A stretch of 15,251 nt of DNA from Monoraphidium neglectum (taxonomy: Eukaryota; Chlorophyta; Chlorophyceae; Sphaeropleales; Selenastraceae). Shown here in pieces: positions 1 to 10,073 of the stretch (position 1 is the stretch's first letter; every line of letters starts with the position of its first letter). Under the pieces are notes generated by a model. It worked only from the letters and a program-made list of their open reading frames with translations. It was not told the DNA's origin and ran no database searches. The stretch covers positions 1 to 15,251 of the forward strand of contig NW_014012333.1 in assembly GCF_000611645.1 (NCBI RefSeq), in the 5' to 3' direction. Position numbers and translations under genes: made by a program.

Positions 1-2436
1 GCAGCAGCTGGTGCAGCAGCCATGCGACCAGCCACAGGCCCGACGTGGGCAGGCCGGGCAGCACGAGCAGCCGCACGAGGGCCGCGGTCAGCTCGTCCGA
101 GAACGTCGAAAACATGGCCGCGTCCCAGCCGTCCGGCGTCGCCAACGACTCCCGCCGCCGCTGCTGCTGCTGCTGCTGCTGCTGCCGCTGGTCATCCGGA
201 TCGCCCGCCAGCCCGAGCGCCCCCAAGCCCGCCGCAACCCCCTCCGCCAGCTGCTGCTGTTGCTGCTGCCTGCCCGCCGCCACTGAAAGGGCCTGAAGCT
301 CTGCTGGCAGGTACTGCCCAGTCAGCAGCTGCACCAGCTCCGACGCGTCGCCTGCACCGCCGCTGCCGCCGCCGCTTCCGCTGCCGCTGCCGCTGCGCGC
401 GAGCTGCTGCTGCTGCTCTGCGGGCCCCGTGGCCCCGCCGCCGCCGTTGACCGCCACCGCCGACCGCAGCTGCTCCAGGCACGACTGCACCAGCAGCCGC
501 GCCTCCCCCGCCGCCGGGCCGCCGCCGGCGCCGCCCGGCTCGGCGCGCCGCCGCGGCAGCAGCGACAGCGCCGACAGGAGCTCAGCTGACAAGTGTCTGC
601 TGCCGAGCATGGCCGCCAGCACGCGCAGCGCCAGCATCGCTGGGTAGGGCTGCGCGCCGCCGAGAATCTCCAGCAGCGTCCGCTTGCATGACGCGCCGCC
701 CCCGTCGCGCGCGCGCGGCGCCGGCGCGCCCGTCAGCTGCCTGCTGACGGGGCCGCCGCAGACCAGGGCGAGCAGCATCTGGTGCAGCAGAGGGCCGTAG
801 GATAGCAGGACAAACAACCGCTCTAGAACAAACAGGCAGCAAACCGGCCGCACCCGCGGGGCCGACGGCGGCGGCGGCAGCTTGCCTGCGGCCGCGGCCG
901 CCAAGCCCCCGCCATCCGCGCTCGCGCCGCGCCCGGCTCCGCCGGTGCCCCAGCCCCCGCGCCCCGTGAGGCCGCCGCCGCTGCCGACGCTCATGAGGCC
1001 GCTGCTGAGCGCGGAGCCTGCCGCGGCTGCCGCAGCCGCGACCCGCGAAGACATGGGCACCGCAGACGCGCCCGCCGCTGGCGCCGCGGCGGCCGCTGCG
1101 GCGGCGCCGGGCGCCAGCAGCGGCCGCAGCAGCAGGGGGCTGACCACCGCTGACCAGAGGCCATGGGCCACATGCTCTGCAATGCCAGGGGCACCTAAGG
1201 GGGGGGGGCCGACGGCCGCACAGGCGGCGAGCACGTGTCACGTTCGAGCCCCTCCGGCCGCTGCGCCCCCGACTGCTGTCGGTTGCCTGGCAAGCCCTTG
1301 CGCCGCGCGGTTCAAGCTGATAGCATCACCTGCCACCCTGGAAGGCGCGCGAGACGCCCCCAGCAGCAGCGCAGGCCCCCCCGCGCCCACCTATGCTGAG
1401 GGTGTCGCTGCAGTAAGACACGATGTCCTCCACCTCGGCCATCTGCGAGTCCAGCGCCCCCAGCGCCTGCACGCCGCCCGCCTCCGCCGCCATCATGCGC
1501 CGGTCCAGCAGCTGCGGGCGGCCGGGGACGGGGGAGGGGCGTGGCGGGGCGGTCGGCGCTCGGGGGCGCCGTGTGGGAGGTGCTCCCTGCACGGCCCGTG
1601 CGAGTCGCCTCGTGGCGCTTGCTGCTTTCCTCCCGCCCCGAGCGTGACATGGCCTATCCGCCGCCTTTGCGCCCAGGTGCATGCCGGCCCTCGCGCCACT
1701 GCCTCTGCCGCGTTGCCGCGCCGCCCACCTGGACCTGCTCTGCCAGGTAGGCGGCCAGGTCCTCAAAATATCTGCTGGCCGGCGGCGAAGATACAAACGA
1801 GTGGATTGCGGGGTCGTCCACTGAGAAGATGTTGAGCGTGATCGTCCGCACGGCGGCGCGCACCATGCCCTCGCGGTTGTGCGCGAGCCGCACGGCGCGC
1901 GTGTAGAGTGGGAAGGCGGGCCGGGCGGCGGCGGGGCTGCTGGGGGCGTCGACTAGGAAAAAGTGGACTGTCGTGGGGTTGAGCTTGAGGCTGATGGTCT
2001 TGAGGAAAGACACATAGAAGCCCAGGACCTCCTCGTCGTCAAAGTCAAAGTCCAGGTCGACGATGTTGTTGACGTGGTTGTTGGAGAACAGGAAGAAGAC
2101 GGCCGTCTCGCTGCGCACGTTTTGGATGATGATCGACAGCGTTTGCAGCACCTGCTTGGCGACGTCGCCGCTGCGGTTGGCCGGCTGCAGCAGGATTTTG
2201 TGCAGGTAGGTCATGATGTTATTCTCAAGCAGGTAGTCGAAGATGCGGGGCTCGTTCTGGTCGCCCCATATCATGAACTCGGCGATGGCCCTGATCGTCT
2301 CGACGACGACCGCCTTGTTGGACTCCGTCACCACCGGGTTTCTGATCAGCAAGCTATACAGGTCTCGTAGCTCGTCAAGCGTGAACTTGCGTTGCGTGGG
2401 CCCACCCAGCACGCTCGCCCAGAGGCTCTTCAGCAT
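1..2436 (-). CDS. CLEC16A: CLEC16A/TT9-like FPL-domain protein, three exons, 3' part beyond window
   Basis: Exons on the minus strand are 2436-1729, 1511-1391 and 1176 to beyond position 1; both introns (217 and 214 nt) start GTGGGC and end in AG, and the phases agree (0, then 1). The ATG at 2436 sits in a strong context (GCCACC before ATG). About 670 residues are visible. Residues 1-236 hold the FPL domain, with motifs known from animal CLEC16A and plant TT9/GFS9: WGDQNEP (58-64), FSNNHVNNIV (117-126), a DFDFDDEEV stretch (128-136), SFLKTISLKLNPTTVHFF (143-160) and MVRAAVRTITLN (191-202). The exon 2/3 junction reads DTLSIG then EHVAHGLWSAVVSPLL, matching the family's next helices; exon 3 contains the C-terminal-domain-like VRPVCCLFVLERLFVLLSYG. 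Family knowledge: CLEC16A proteins act in endosomal/Golgi membrane trafficking and autophagy. Exon 3 is open for over 1,170 nt and carries Ala, Gly and Gln runs absent from animal homologues. The family call is firm; the role in this organism is inferred. Confidence 0.9.
161..184 (-). repeat. CAG repeat (8 units on the minus strand) coding for polyQ in the CLEC16A-like protein
   Basis: Eight perfect CTG units on the plus strand read as CAG in the frame of exon 3 of the CLEC16A-like gene, giving Gln runs near the visible 3' end. A second, shorter Gln run is coded by about 251-268, interrupted by one CAA. Confidence 0.85.
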
Positions 2437-2887
2437 GGTGGCCGCTCTCGACGCCCAGAGCGCCTGAAACCTTTCTACGCCTTGAGACGCATCAGATCAC
2501 ACATCAATGGTTGAAGACATCAAGCGAGACTGTGCTGCATGGGATCGATCAAACGTGTTGCGTTCGCAGGCCTGCTTGTGTGCGCTGATTTATGAGGATA
2601 CTCAGCGTCCTCGGCCTTTCCTTGCAACGCCATGCTGCAAGTCAACACCGCCAGCGTGCTGCGCCTGCTCTGCTGCCCTAGTTGGCGCTTTGCCACCTGC
2701 GCTCACCGGTACCTTGAGCTTCCCAGGGTGCCGGTAGAGGTGCAATGTACCGGTAGCAGTGGAAGCGACCCCTTAATATAAAAAAATTTTCACGCCCTGC
2801 GCTGCCTGTTGCCGCTGCGCCTGACCTGAGTCAACACATAAGGGACCACACCTGCTCCGTTTGCTGCTGCGAAAATGAGCGACATCT
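2437..2887 (-). promoter_or_regulatory. Upstream region of the CLEC16A-like gene, with AT-only block and three CCGGTA motifs
   Basis: This stretch lies between the start of the CLEC16A-like gene and the polyA signal of CCDC12, both on the minus strand. No coding frame with recognisable content was seen. The clearest signal is an 18-nt A/T-only block at 2773-2790, which on the minus strand reads TTTATATTAA and could act as a TATA-like element about 340 nt before the ATG. CCGGTA occurs at 2706-2711, 2731-2736 and 2750-2755. Assignment as a promoter is positional inference. Confidence 0.35.
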
Positions 2888-2892
2888 TTACA
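2888..2892 (-). terminator. TGTAA polyadenylation signal of the CCDC12-like gene
   Basis: The minus strand reads TGTAA here, 90 nt after the TGA of the CCDC12-like gene. TGTAA is the usual polyadenylation signal of chlorophycean nuclear genes, normally followed by cleavage within about 10-20 nt, which would place the mRNA end near 2870-2880. Confidence 0.5.
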
Positions 2893-2981
2893 CCGCTCGT
2901 ATGTTGGTGGTGCGCGGAGTGGCACACATAAGTGCACTGGACAACTGACGGTCAATCAACGCAGGTAGACGCCACACTCAG

Positions 2982-4112
2982 TCAGTCTGCAACGCCGCCC
3001 TCCTCTTCAATCCGTCGCCGCTCCTCCTGCCAGCCAGTGAGGGAGTTGCCGAGACGAGCCAGGCTCAGTGGGAGGGCTGCCCAGTCACGACGTTGACCTG
3101 ACAGCCACACCTCTGGCAGCCATACCATGCACGTGCAGCACCGCAGTAGCTGCCAGGCTCTGATGGGCACTCCCACCTGCCGTGCGAGTGACCTGGCTGC
3201 CGCTCTGACCTGCACACCACCCCTTCAGCACCCCGGCCGCCACCACCTTGTCCGCAAGCCCTGACCTGCAACCTTCATAAAGCGCACGCCCCCACCTGCT
3301 GCATGATCTCCACCAGCGCGCGCAGCGTCCGCCGCTCCAGCTTGTCCAGCTTGGGCTGCACCTCGCGCTTCAGGTCCCAATTCGCCTTCTTGGGTGCCAC
3401 GCTGGCCAGCAGCTCCTGCACGGGCGCGCCGGGGCAGGCGCACAAGCGCGATGCTTACATGCGCAACACCACTTGCATCAGGGTGCTGGACGTCTTGCTG
3501 CGGGTGCAGTTAGTGTGCCTGGTCACGTACGGCCACCAACATTGCGGCAACATCCAGCCTGCCGCGCACCTCCTCGCCCGCGTCTTCTGGCCGCTGCTCC
3601 ACCACAGGCTCCTCAGCCTTTGGCACTTGGGCTGGTGCTACCTGCACCGTGAAAGGGTACGGCGACAGGAGGCGGGGGCCTGTGCGTCCCTGGCGGCTTG
3701 GCGACGCTGCTGCGCGCATCCCCGATGCATCCCCATGGTTGCCGCTCGCTGACAACACTACTCCAACCAAGCTGCACCAGGCAAGAGGAGGAGCCTGTCC
3801 ACATGACAATAAGCAGCCATGGCGATGCATCCGCAAGCCGAGTGCAGAGCAGCGCCACTACGGCAGCAGCATTCGACGACAGAACGTTGCAGTCGAGGTT
3901 GTGTGCTTGCGGCTCGCCCACACCTGTTCGTGCTCTATGTGCTTGCTGTCCTTCACCACATAGTTTCTGAATTTCAAAACTGGCTTCTCTGGCTCCTGCT
4001 GCTCATGCTCCTCCCCCGCCGGCCCAGCATCGCCCGCTGCACCATCGCCCGCGAGCGCTGCCGCCGCCTTGAGGGCCTTCAACCGCTCCCGCCTCGCTGC
4101 AGCCTCTTCCAT
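2982..4112 (-). CDS. CCDC12: CCDC12/cwf18-like pre-mRNA splicing factor, four exons, complete
   Basis: Exons are 4112-3924, 3641-3570, 3415-3296 and 3026-2982. All introns are phase 0 (282, 154 and 269 nt) with GT donors and CAG acceptors. The joined product is 141 residues, close to fission yeast cwf18 and shorter than the human protein. It opens with a basic/acidic helix (MEEAAARRERLKALKAAAAL), then the family block KFRNYVV (47-53), an acidic linker, the hallmark PKKANWDLKREVQPKLDKLE (95-114) and a charged tail ending EERRRIEEEGGVAD. Family knowledge: CCDC12/cwf18 is a small, largely helical component of the spliceosome around the catalytic stage and acts in the nucleus. A minus-strand TGTAA lies about 90 nt past the stop. 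The neighbouring gene on the plus strand diverges from it across about 0.58 kb. Intron 1 carries an inverted-repeat element at 3724-3831. All four exons join without a frame problem. Confidence 0.92.
3724..3831. repeat. Inverted-repeat (MITE-like) element in CCDC12 intron 1
   Basis: The left arm at 3724-3742 (GATGCATCCCCATGGTTGC) pairs with the reverse complement of 3813-3831 (GATGCATCGCCATGGCTGC), 17 of 19 positions matching, separated by 70 nt. A related CGGCTTG motif occurs outside both arms. The size and symmetry recall a small foldback element; no target duplication was established. Confidence 0.45.
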
Positions 4113-4690
4113 CTGTGTGACTGTAAGTAATATTTGTAGGCTGTGCTGTTATAGAGAAAAACAGCAGGTGAGTGCAGGAAAAGATACACGTAGCAGACGA
4201 TCTAAAGCGTCCTTCACGCGTGCAAATGAACTATTGATGGTGTTTGTTGTGGGCGTGAAATTCTCTTACCAGCAACCACTGCCACGTTTCACAGAAGTTG
4301 ATGTACGGTAAACTCGCAGACTGTCGCAGCAGATCATTTCGAACTGTGTGCTTCCAGGGGCTGATATGCGTGATATGTTTCATGACACCATTGCCATATA
4401 CTCTTTCCGCTAAGCCGTGCTGGGTGCAGCGGCGATCTTGTCTGACCTGCTACTTGACTGTGCCGTCAGCATTGCATAACGCGGACAGCACGCTTTTCCA
4501 CAATGACAAATCTGCTTTCTTAGTCTGATTACGCGGCATCACCGCCAGCGGCGCTGCATACAAGGCTGGCTGGCTTTGAAGAGAAGGGCCGGGCGCCAGG
4601 CGGCGCGGCGCCCTTCTGTCATTGCTGCTCGCCCCAGAATTATAGCAGCCGCGCACAAAGGCCTGCTGCAAAGGCGTGGCTTGGAGATTG
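4113..4690. promoter_or_regulatory. Divergent intergenic region between the CCDC12-like and TSNAXIP1-like genes
   Basis: The two genes are transcribed away from each other across 578 nt. The part nearest CCDC12 (about 4120-4530) is noticeably richer in A/T than the surroundings. ATTATA at 4639-4644 lies about 50 nt before the first in-frame ATG of the plus-strand gene and could be its TATA-like box. An imperfect GC-rich hairpin at 4582-4617 (outer arms AGAAGGG and CCCTTCT) lies just upstream. No RNA gene or convincing coding frame was seen. Confidence 0.4.
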
Positions 4691-6548
4691 ATGGGCCACG
4701 GAAAGGCCGGCGCGCTCCCGCCGCCGGGGGCCCCCACCGCCCCAGCCCTCAAAGCAGCGATGGATAACAGCTGCATGGTGGGCACGCTGCTCCAAGAAGG
4801 CTCCAGCGGGGCTGCCGCTACCCCTCAGCAGCCGCGATGCAGCGTCATGCGCAGCCAGTCATCAAGCCTGCCGCCTCCGCGTGGCATGATGGGTGACGTT
4901 CGGGCACTCTCCTTCGGCCCGAACGGCCGCGTCGCGACGCCCTTGGAGCCGCGCCCCGTCTCCCCAGTGTTGAACGCAGCAGCGCCGCCGGCGCCCTGGG
5001 CCCGCTTGGCCGACAGCGCCGCCGAGACGCAACCTCCTGCGCCAGAGACGCGGCTGCGCCGCGCAGCATCACCGCCCCGCTGCAGCCCAGCCTCAGCCAC
5101 CTGCGCGGACTCACGCCCCCAACCAGCTGAGGCAGGCGCGGCACGCGAGGCTGGCTGGCGGGCGTACCTTCTAGGCGCGCCCGCTGCGCCTGCGCCGGCG
5201 CGGCCGGGGCATCTAAGGGTTGAGAGCCTGCTGTACCGCAGTTGGGCGCACGGCGGCTGCGTCGACGCGGTTGTGGGCACAACGGGCAGCCCAGAAGGAG
5301 GATCAGTCGGCAGCGAAGGACTCAAAGTGAAGGACGACAGGATCTTTGCACAGCAACAGCCAACACCGGTTTTGGAGGGTGCACGGGCTGCGGCTGCGGC
5401 GCCATGTAGTGCGCCGTCCGGCGGCTGCGACGCCTGGGGTGCGGGTGCGGCGACCGGCGGCGAGGATGGCGTCGGCGGCCCCTGCCACAGCGGCAACAGC
5501 TGGCTGCGGCTGCACTTCCCGGGCGCGCGGCCGCCGCGGCGGGAGGACGCGCGGTCGCTGAGGGCGTGGCTGCAGCAGCAGCTGGACGGGCTCCAGCAGC
5601 GGCTGGCGGCGCCCGGCGCGCTGGGGGCGGCGGGGCTGGCGGGGGGCGGCGGCGCTGGAGATCGTGGAGCGGCCAGCGGCGCGGCGGCGGGGGCGGCGTC
5701 TGTTTCGTGCGTCCCCGACTTGGGGGAGCAGACGTCCCAGCTGCTGGCCCTAGCCACCCTGCCCGGCGGCGCGCTGGATGTGGACGCGCTGCAGCAGCAG
5801 CAGGCGGTGCTGTCGGCGGCGTTTGGGGAGCTGTGCCGCCAGGTATGCACCGCTGCGGGGTGCGGCGCCCACTGTCGGTGTTCGCCGGATTTTGCGTGCG
5901 GGATGTCAGACTCTGATCCCTCGAGGGATCGGCAGCACGAGCAGACGCCCATCCTGTTTGCCACATGCATGAGTGAAGGAGAATTTCATTGCAGTGTCGT
6001 TTCGCTGGCTGCTTCTCCCCTTGCACCTTGGACGCCCGCCAGGTGTCCGTGGGCTGCATCGAGCGGGGCCGCCTCATGGCGCAGTGCTGGCTCGCGCTCG
6101 GCGACATGCTGCGCGCCGCCCTAGCCGACCGCGGCGCCGCGCTCGGCGCCGCCGCGGCCGCGCGCGGCGGCGAGGCGGGCGCGCGGGGGGAGGTGGAGGA
6201 CACGCGGCAGCGGGCGCGCGAGGAGGTGACGGCGCTGCGCGTGCTGATGGAGCGCCACGCGGCCAAGGCGGCGGAGGCGCGGCGCGAAAAGGACGTCTTT
6301 GTAGAGAAGAATCGGCAGGTGACTATGCCCTAACCAATCCATCACACGGCGGTTTGTTTGTCGCTGAGGTTTGGCGAGCTGAGCGCTCAGTTGCAAAGTT
6401 CTCGAGGAACCCCGACATCACAGGGGCCAGCTGCGTCCATGACGCCATGTCCGTCGCACTCATTGCTCCGGGCGCGCATATCTGCACACCCCGGCCTTTG
6501 CAAATCTCAAGCAACGCTCCAGACACGCACAGTTGCCACAGTTGCGCG

Positions 6549-6634
<86 letters not shown>

Positions 6635-9600
6635 CACGCACATTCTCTCACTCAAACACACACGCACACCGCCCGTCGTCGCGCGTCGCTGCTTGCAGCT
6701 GGAGGCCGCCCTCGCGCGCCTCACCAGCGTCCAGCTGCTGGTGCAGCGCGTGGACGAGCTCGAGACGGAAAACCTTCGCCTGGCGGATAGCGGCGCGGTG
6801 CTGCAGAAATCCCTGAACGAAGCCCAGAAGGAGCTCTCGTCTGCGCGCTGCACGGCGGAGGACAGGGCGGCGCGCGCGGCGGCGGCCGAGGCGGAGCTGG
6901 CGCGGGCGCACGAGCAGCTGGGGACGTCGACGCCGCGGCCGCGGAGGGACATGGGTCTGCTGAGCGACCTGCTGAGCCCAGAGGAGCTGCTGCTGGTCGA
7001 GCAGGCCCTCATTGCAGGCGCGCACTTGTGTTACCAACACTGGTGGAAAGGCGCATCGCACAACGATGTCCTCGTGCTTCATACTGTACACCTATCCTGA
7101 TGCTTAGAGCTGCTGCTCTCAAGAGTGTGGCATGCAGGCTCCCCGCAAATGCCTCAAGGCACGTCTCGTTTTGCTGCTGGTGTATTTCCCTCACACTTTG
7201 AACGCAGGCATCCCCTCGGAGCACGTGCACCGCATGCTGCTGGCGCTCACGCCTGGCGGCGCGGATGTGGGGCCCTGGGCGGGGCTGCTGGGCTGCTGCC
7301 GGCCCGCGCTGGACGCCGAAAGTGAGGGCATGAGACGGGCAGCCGCGCATGTCGCGCGCTGTTCATGCATCCGTGCTGTGCACATGAGATGCTTCAAGCA
7401 AAACGTCGGGCGGATGCCGCAGCCTGCAAGCCCTTGTTCCACTCAGCGCCCTGCCCCGCATGCTCACAGCTGATCATCACTACACCCTTGCCTCGCGCCC
7501 CCCAGCCACGCCAGCAGGCCGCGAGCGGGTGCGCGCGACGCTGCTCGGCCTGCTGGGCGCCTGCGACGCCGCAGGGCTGTCTGCTTACGCTTCGCCGAGC
7601 GCCATGGCGCTGCTGTCGCGCGCCATCCACGTGGGGGCGGACTGCGATGCATTGATGGCGCTGATGGTGAGTCCGCGGTTGGCATCGAGTCGCGGTGATG
7701 CAGGTGCAGGAGATCAGGGGCGTGGAGGCGCGGGGGGAGGGGAGGGGAGGGGAGGGTTCTGTGCGTCACCCGCGATGCATCAGGCGGCTGGTCGCGCACG
7801 CAGACCTGGCGACCAAGATTCAGCGTTGTCTCCGCCGCTGGGCGCTGTCCGACAGTTGTCTGACGGTAAAGGTGGGACAGAGTAGTAGACATTCTATCTA
7901 AACCCTGACCCTTTGGCCACGCCTGCAAAACTGCCCTCCTGCCGCCCCATTTATTGCCATCACTCCCATGCGCCCCAAGGACGGCTCCCTGGGCTGCCCC
8001 GGCGGCCTGGACTGCAGCCCGTACGTCCCGCTGCTGGGCGCGCTGAGTCAGCGCTACGGCCACGACGCGTCGGAGCTGGGCGGACCCGTCACGGCCGCGC
8101 TTGCGCACGCGGCGCTGTCGACGCGCGGCCGCATGGACGAGCTGGTGGAGCGCAGCCGGACGCTACACAGGTGGGGGGCCCACGCGTGGACGCAGCTCAA
8201 GCACGGGGCGGCATGCCGCAGGCTAGAAGCGACAGCACGCAGGGTTGGGGGCGGGGCCCCAGTGAAGGCCGCGCACTGGAGGGGCAGGGGGTGACGGCGG
8301 CTCAGTGCGACTCCGGTTCCCACAGATTTGGCACGCCCTGCTGCGCCGGCTCCCTGGTGTGCTTAAAAAATTGTGTCTGTGGAGGTGCCTCTTTGCCTTT
8401 CCGCTTGCACTCTGCTCCGCCCGCCCATTGATGGCCTTGACGGCCCCCCCGAACCGCCACCCACCCCACCTCGGTTGCCGCCCAGGGAGCTCGTCATGTG
8501 CAAGCGCGCCCTGGCGGAGCAGCGCAAGCACGAGGCGGATCGGCTGGAGGCCGCGCTGCGCGACCAGCACCGCCAGATCATGCGGCGCAGCGCGCGGCCG
8601 CTGTCGCTGATCGACAAGTTCCTGCAGACCAAGTGGGGCGACTACTACACGGTGGGAAGAATCGCGACGCGTCACAGCATCCAAGGCTGTGTGAGCGAAT
8701 AAACCAGCATCGTCGCAGCAACAAACCTGCTGAATCGCGTTGTGTCACAACGGGTGGCCAGAGATTGTGAGTGTGGCTGGAGAAACAAGAGGGCCACACT
8801 TGGCAAAGGACACGACTGTGATCTGCTGGGCTGTGCGCACCGACCTCGGAAACCCCACCACGCGACGCGCCGTCTTCAGGGCATAGGCATGTTCGAAGAG
8901 CTGCCGCGGGTCCTACGCTGCAATGTGCCCGTCAACAACAAGTTCGTGCGCGCGAGCGCGCGCGTGATTGCGTGCGTGTGCGCCCGCACACACTCATTTG
9001 CAAGCTGGCCTGATCTCATGCAGTGCAGCTACGGTCATGGCAGGCATTGCCTGGCACGCATGTGCCCTCCTCCGCGGCACGCGTATTGCGGTGCGCCAGC
9101 GCGCCCCTTGCTGCGCTGGCAGACCACCCTTGCAACCCATTCGCGCCGTCGCCCCGCCGGCTCTTCCACCTGCGCATGCGCCATCAATCACAGGCGCATG
9201 TCCAAGCGCGAGGCGGAGAAGCTCGTCCAAGAAGTGTGGGCGGCCAAGGACGAGTACGAGGGGCTGCTGGGGCACAAGGTGCGGGCGGCGCACGGGCCGC
9301 GAGCAGCGCGCCCACCACCTGCCAGCTGCTGGCTGGCCTGGCACTGGTACCCTCGCTCTGGGGGATCTTGCAGGCCACCTTGGATGCATAACGCGAGCCT
9401 TGGGGCGTGCGTGTGAGAGGTTTCAGGCAAGGTGAGGGGCGGCTTTGGGATGCCTGGCGTGAACCTCGGCCCAAGCGCCAGTCATATTGTGTGTGACCCA
9501 CCGGCGCAGGTCCACCTCCACGAATTCCTTTGGACGTTCCTTGAGAAGCGCTTCTTCGCCATACCCCGCCTCGTCATCGAGGTGCGGCTGAAACACCCGG

Positions 9601-10014
9601 TGGCGCTGGCGCGAAGCAATGTGTGGTGGTGTTGCAACAGGGATGACGCGCGTAAACAATCCATGTGCCGCCTGTGCACGCCCCCACGTGCTTGCACACG
9701 CGTACCCCTGATTAAATGCATTTTTGGATTGAGGTCTGGTGTCTTTATTTGGGATCTCTATGGGTCAGCACGCAGTAAGACAATATGTATGCCTGTGTTG
9801 GCGTGTGTTCTTGATGGGTGGTGAGTGAATACTGCCCTGGTTGATCTGGCCAAACACCCCAGGTGGCATACAACATGATCTATTCGCTGGGCCAGCACAG
9901 CTACGACGCCGACTGCAACCTGTTCCTGAGGATATTCAGTGGCGACGTCGAGGAGGGGGTGCGGCAGGAGCAGGAGGCGCTCGAAGAGCAGGTGGGCGTG
10001 CGTTGTGTGTGTGT

Positions 10015-10073
<59 letters not shown>

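Noticed and set aside
582..1241. 219-codon minus-strand frame within CLEC16A exon 3
   Set aside because: It is in a different frame from the one that joins exon 2 in phase and yields family-like helices; the content is Arg/Ala-rich.
882..1835. 317-codon plus-strand open frame over the CLEC16A-like exons
   Set aside because: It is antisense to well-supported exons, crosses both introns and contains only Pro/Ala/Arg-rich sequence.
4825..5970. 381-codon minus-strand open frame opposite exon 1 of the ciliary gene
   Set aside because: Its residues are Ser/Ala/Pro-rich without motifs, and GC-rich third positions keep many frames open here. The plus strand carries the splice-consistent, family-like reading.
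6555..6636. CRISPR array or telomere-like repeat
   Set aside because: Units of 2-4 nt without spacers, inside an intron of a eukaryotic gene; an ordinary microsatellite.
8328..8356. Possible small exon after a CCCACAG acceptor in intron 6
   Set aside because: It would end in the wrong phase for the well-supported exon at 8486, whereas skipping it gives the clean junction LHR-ELVMCK.
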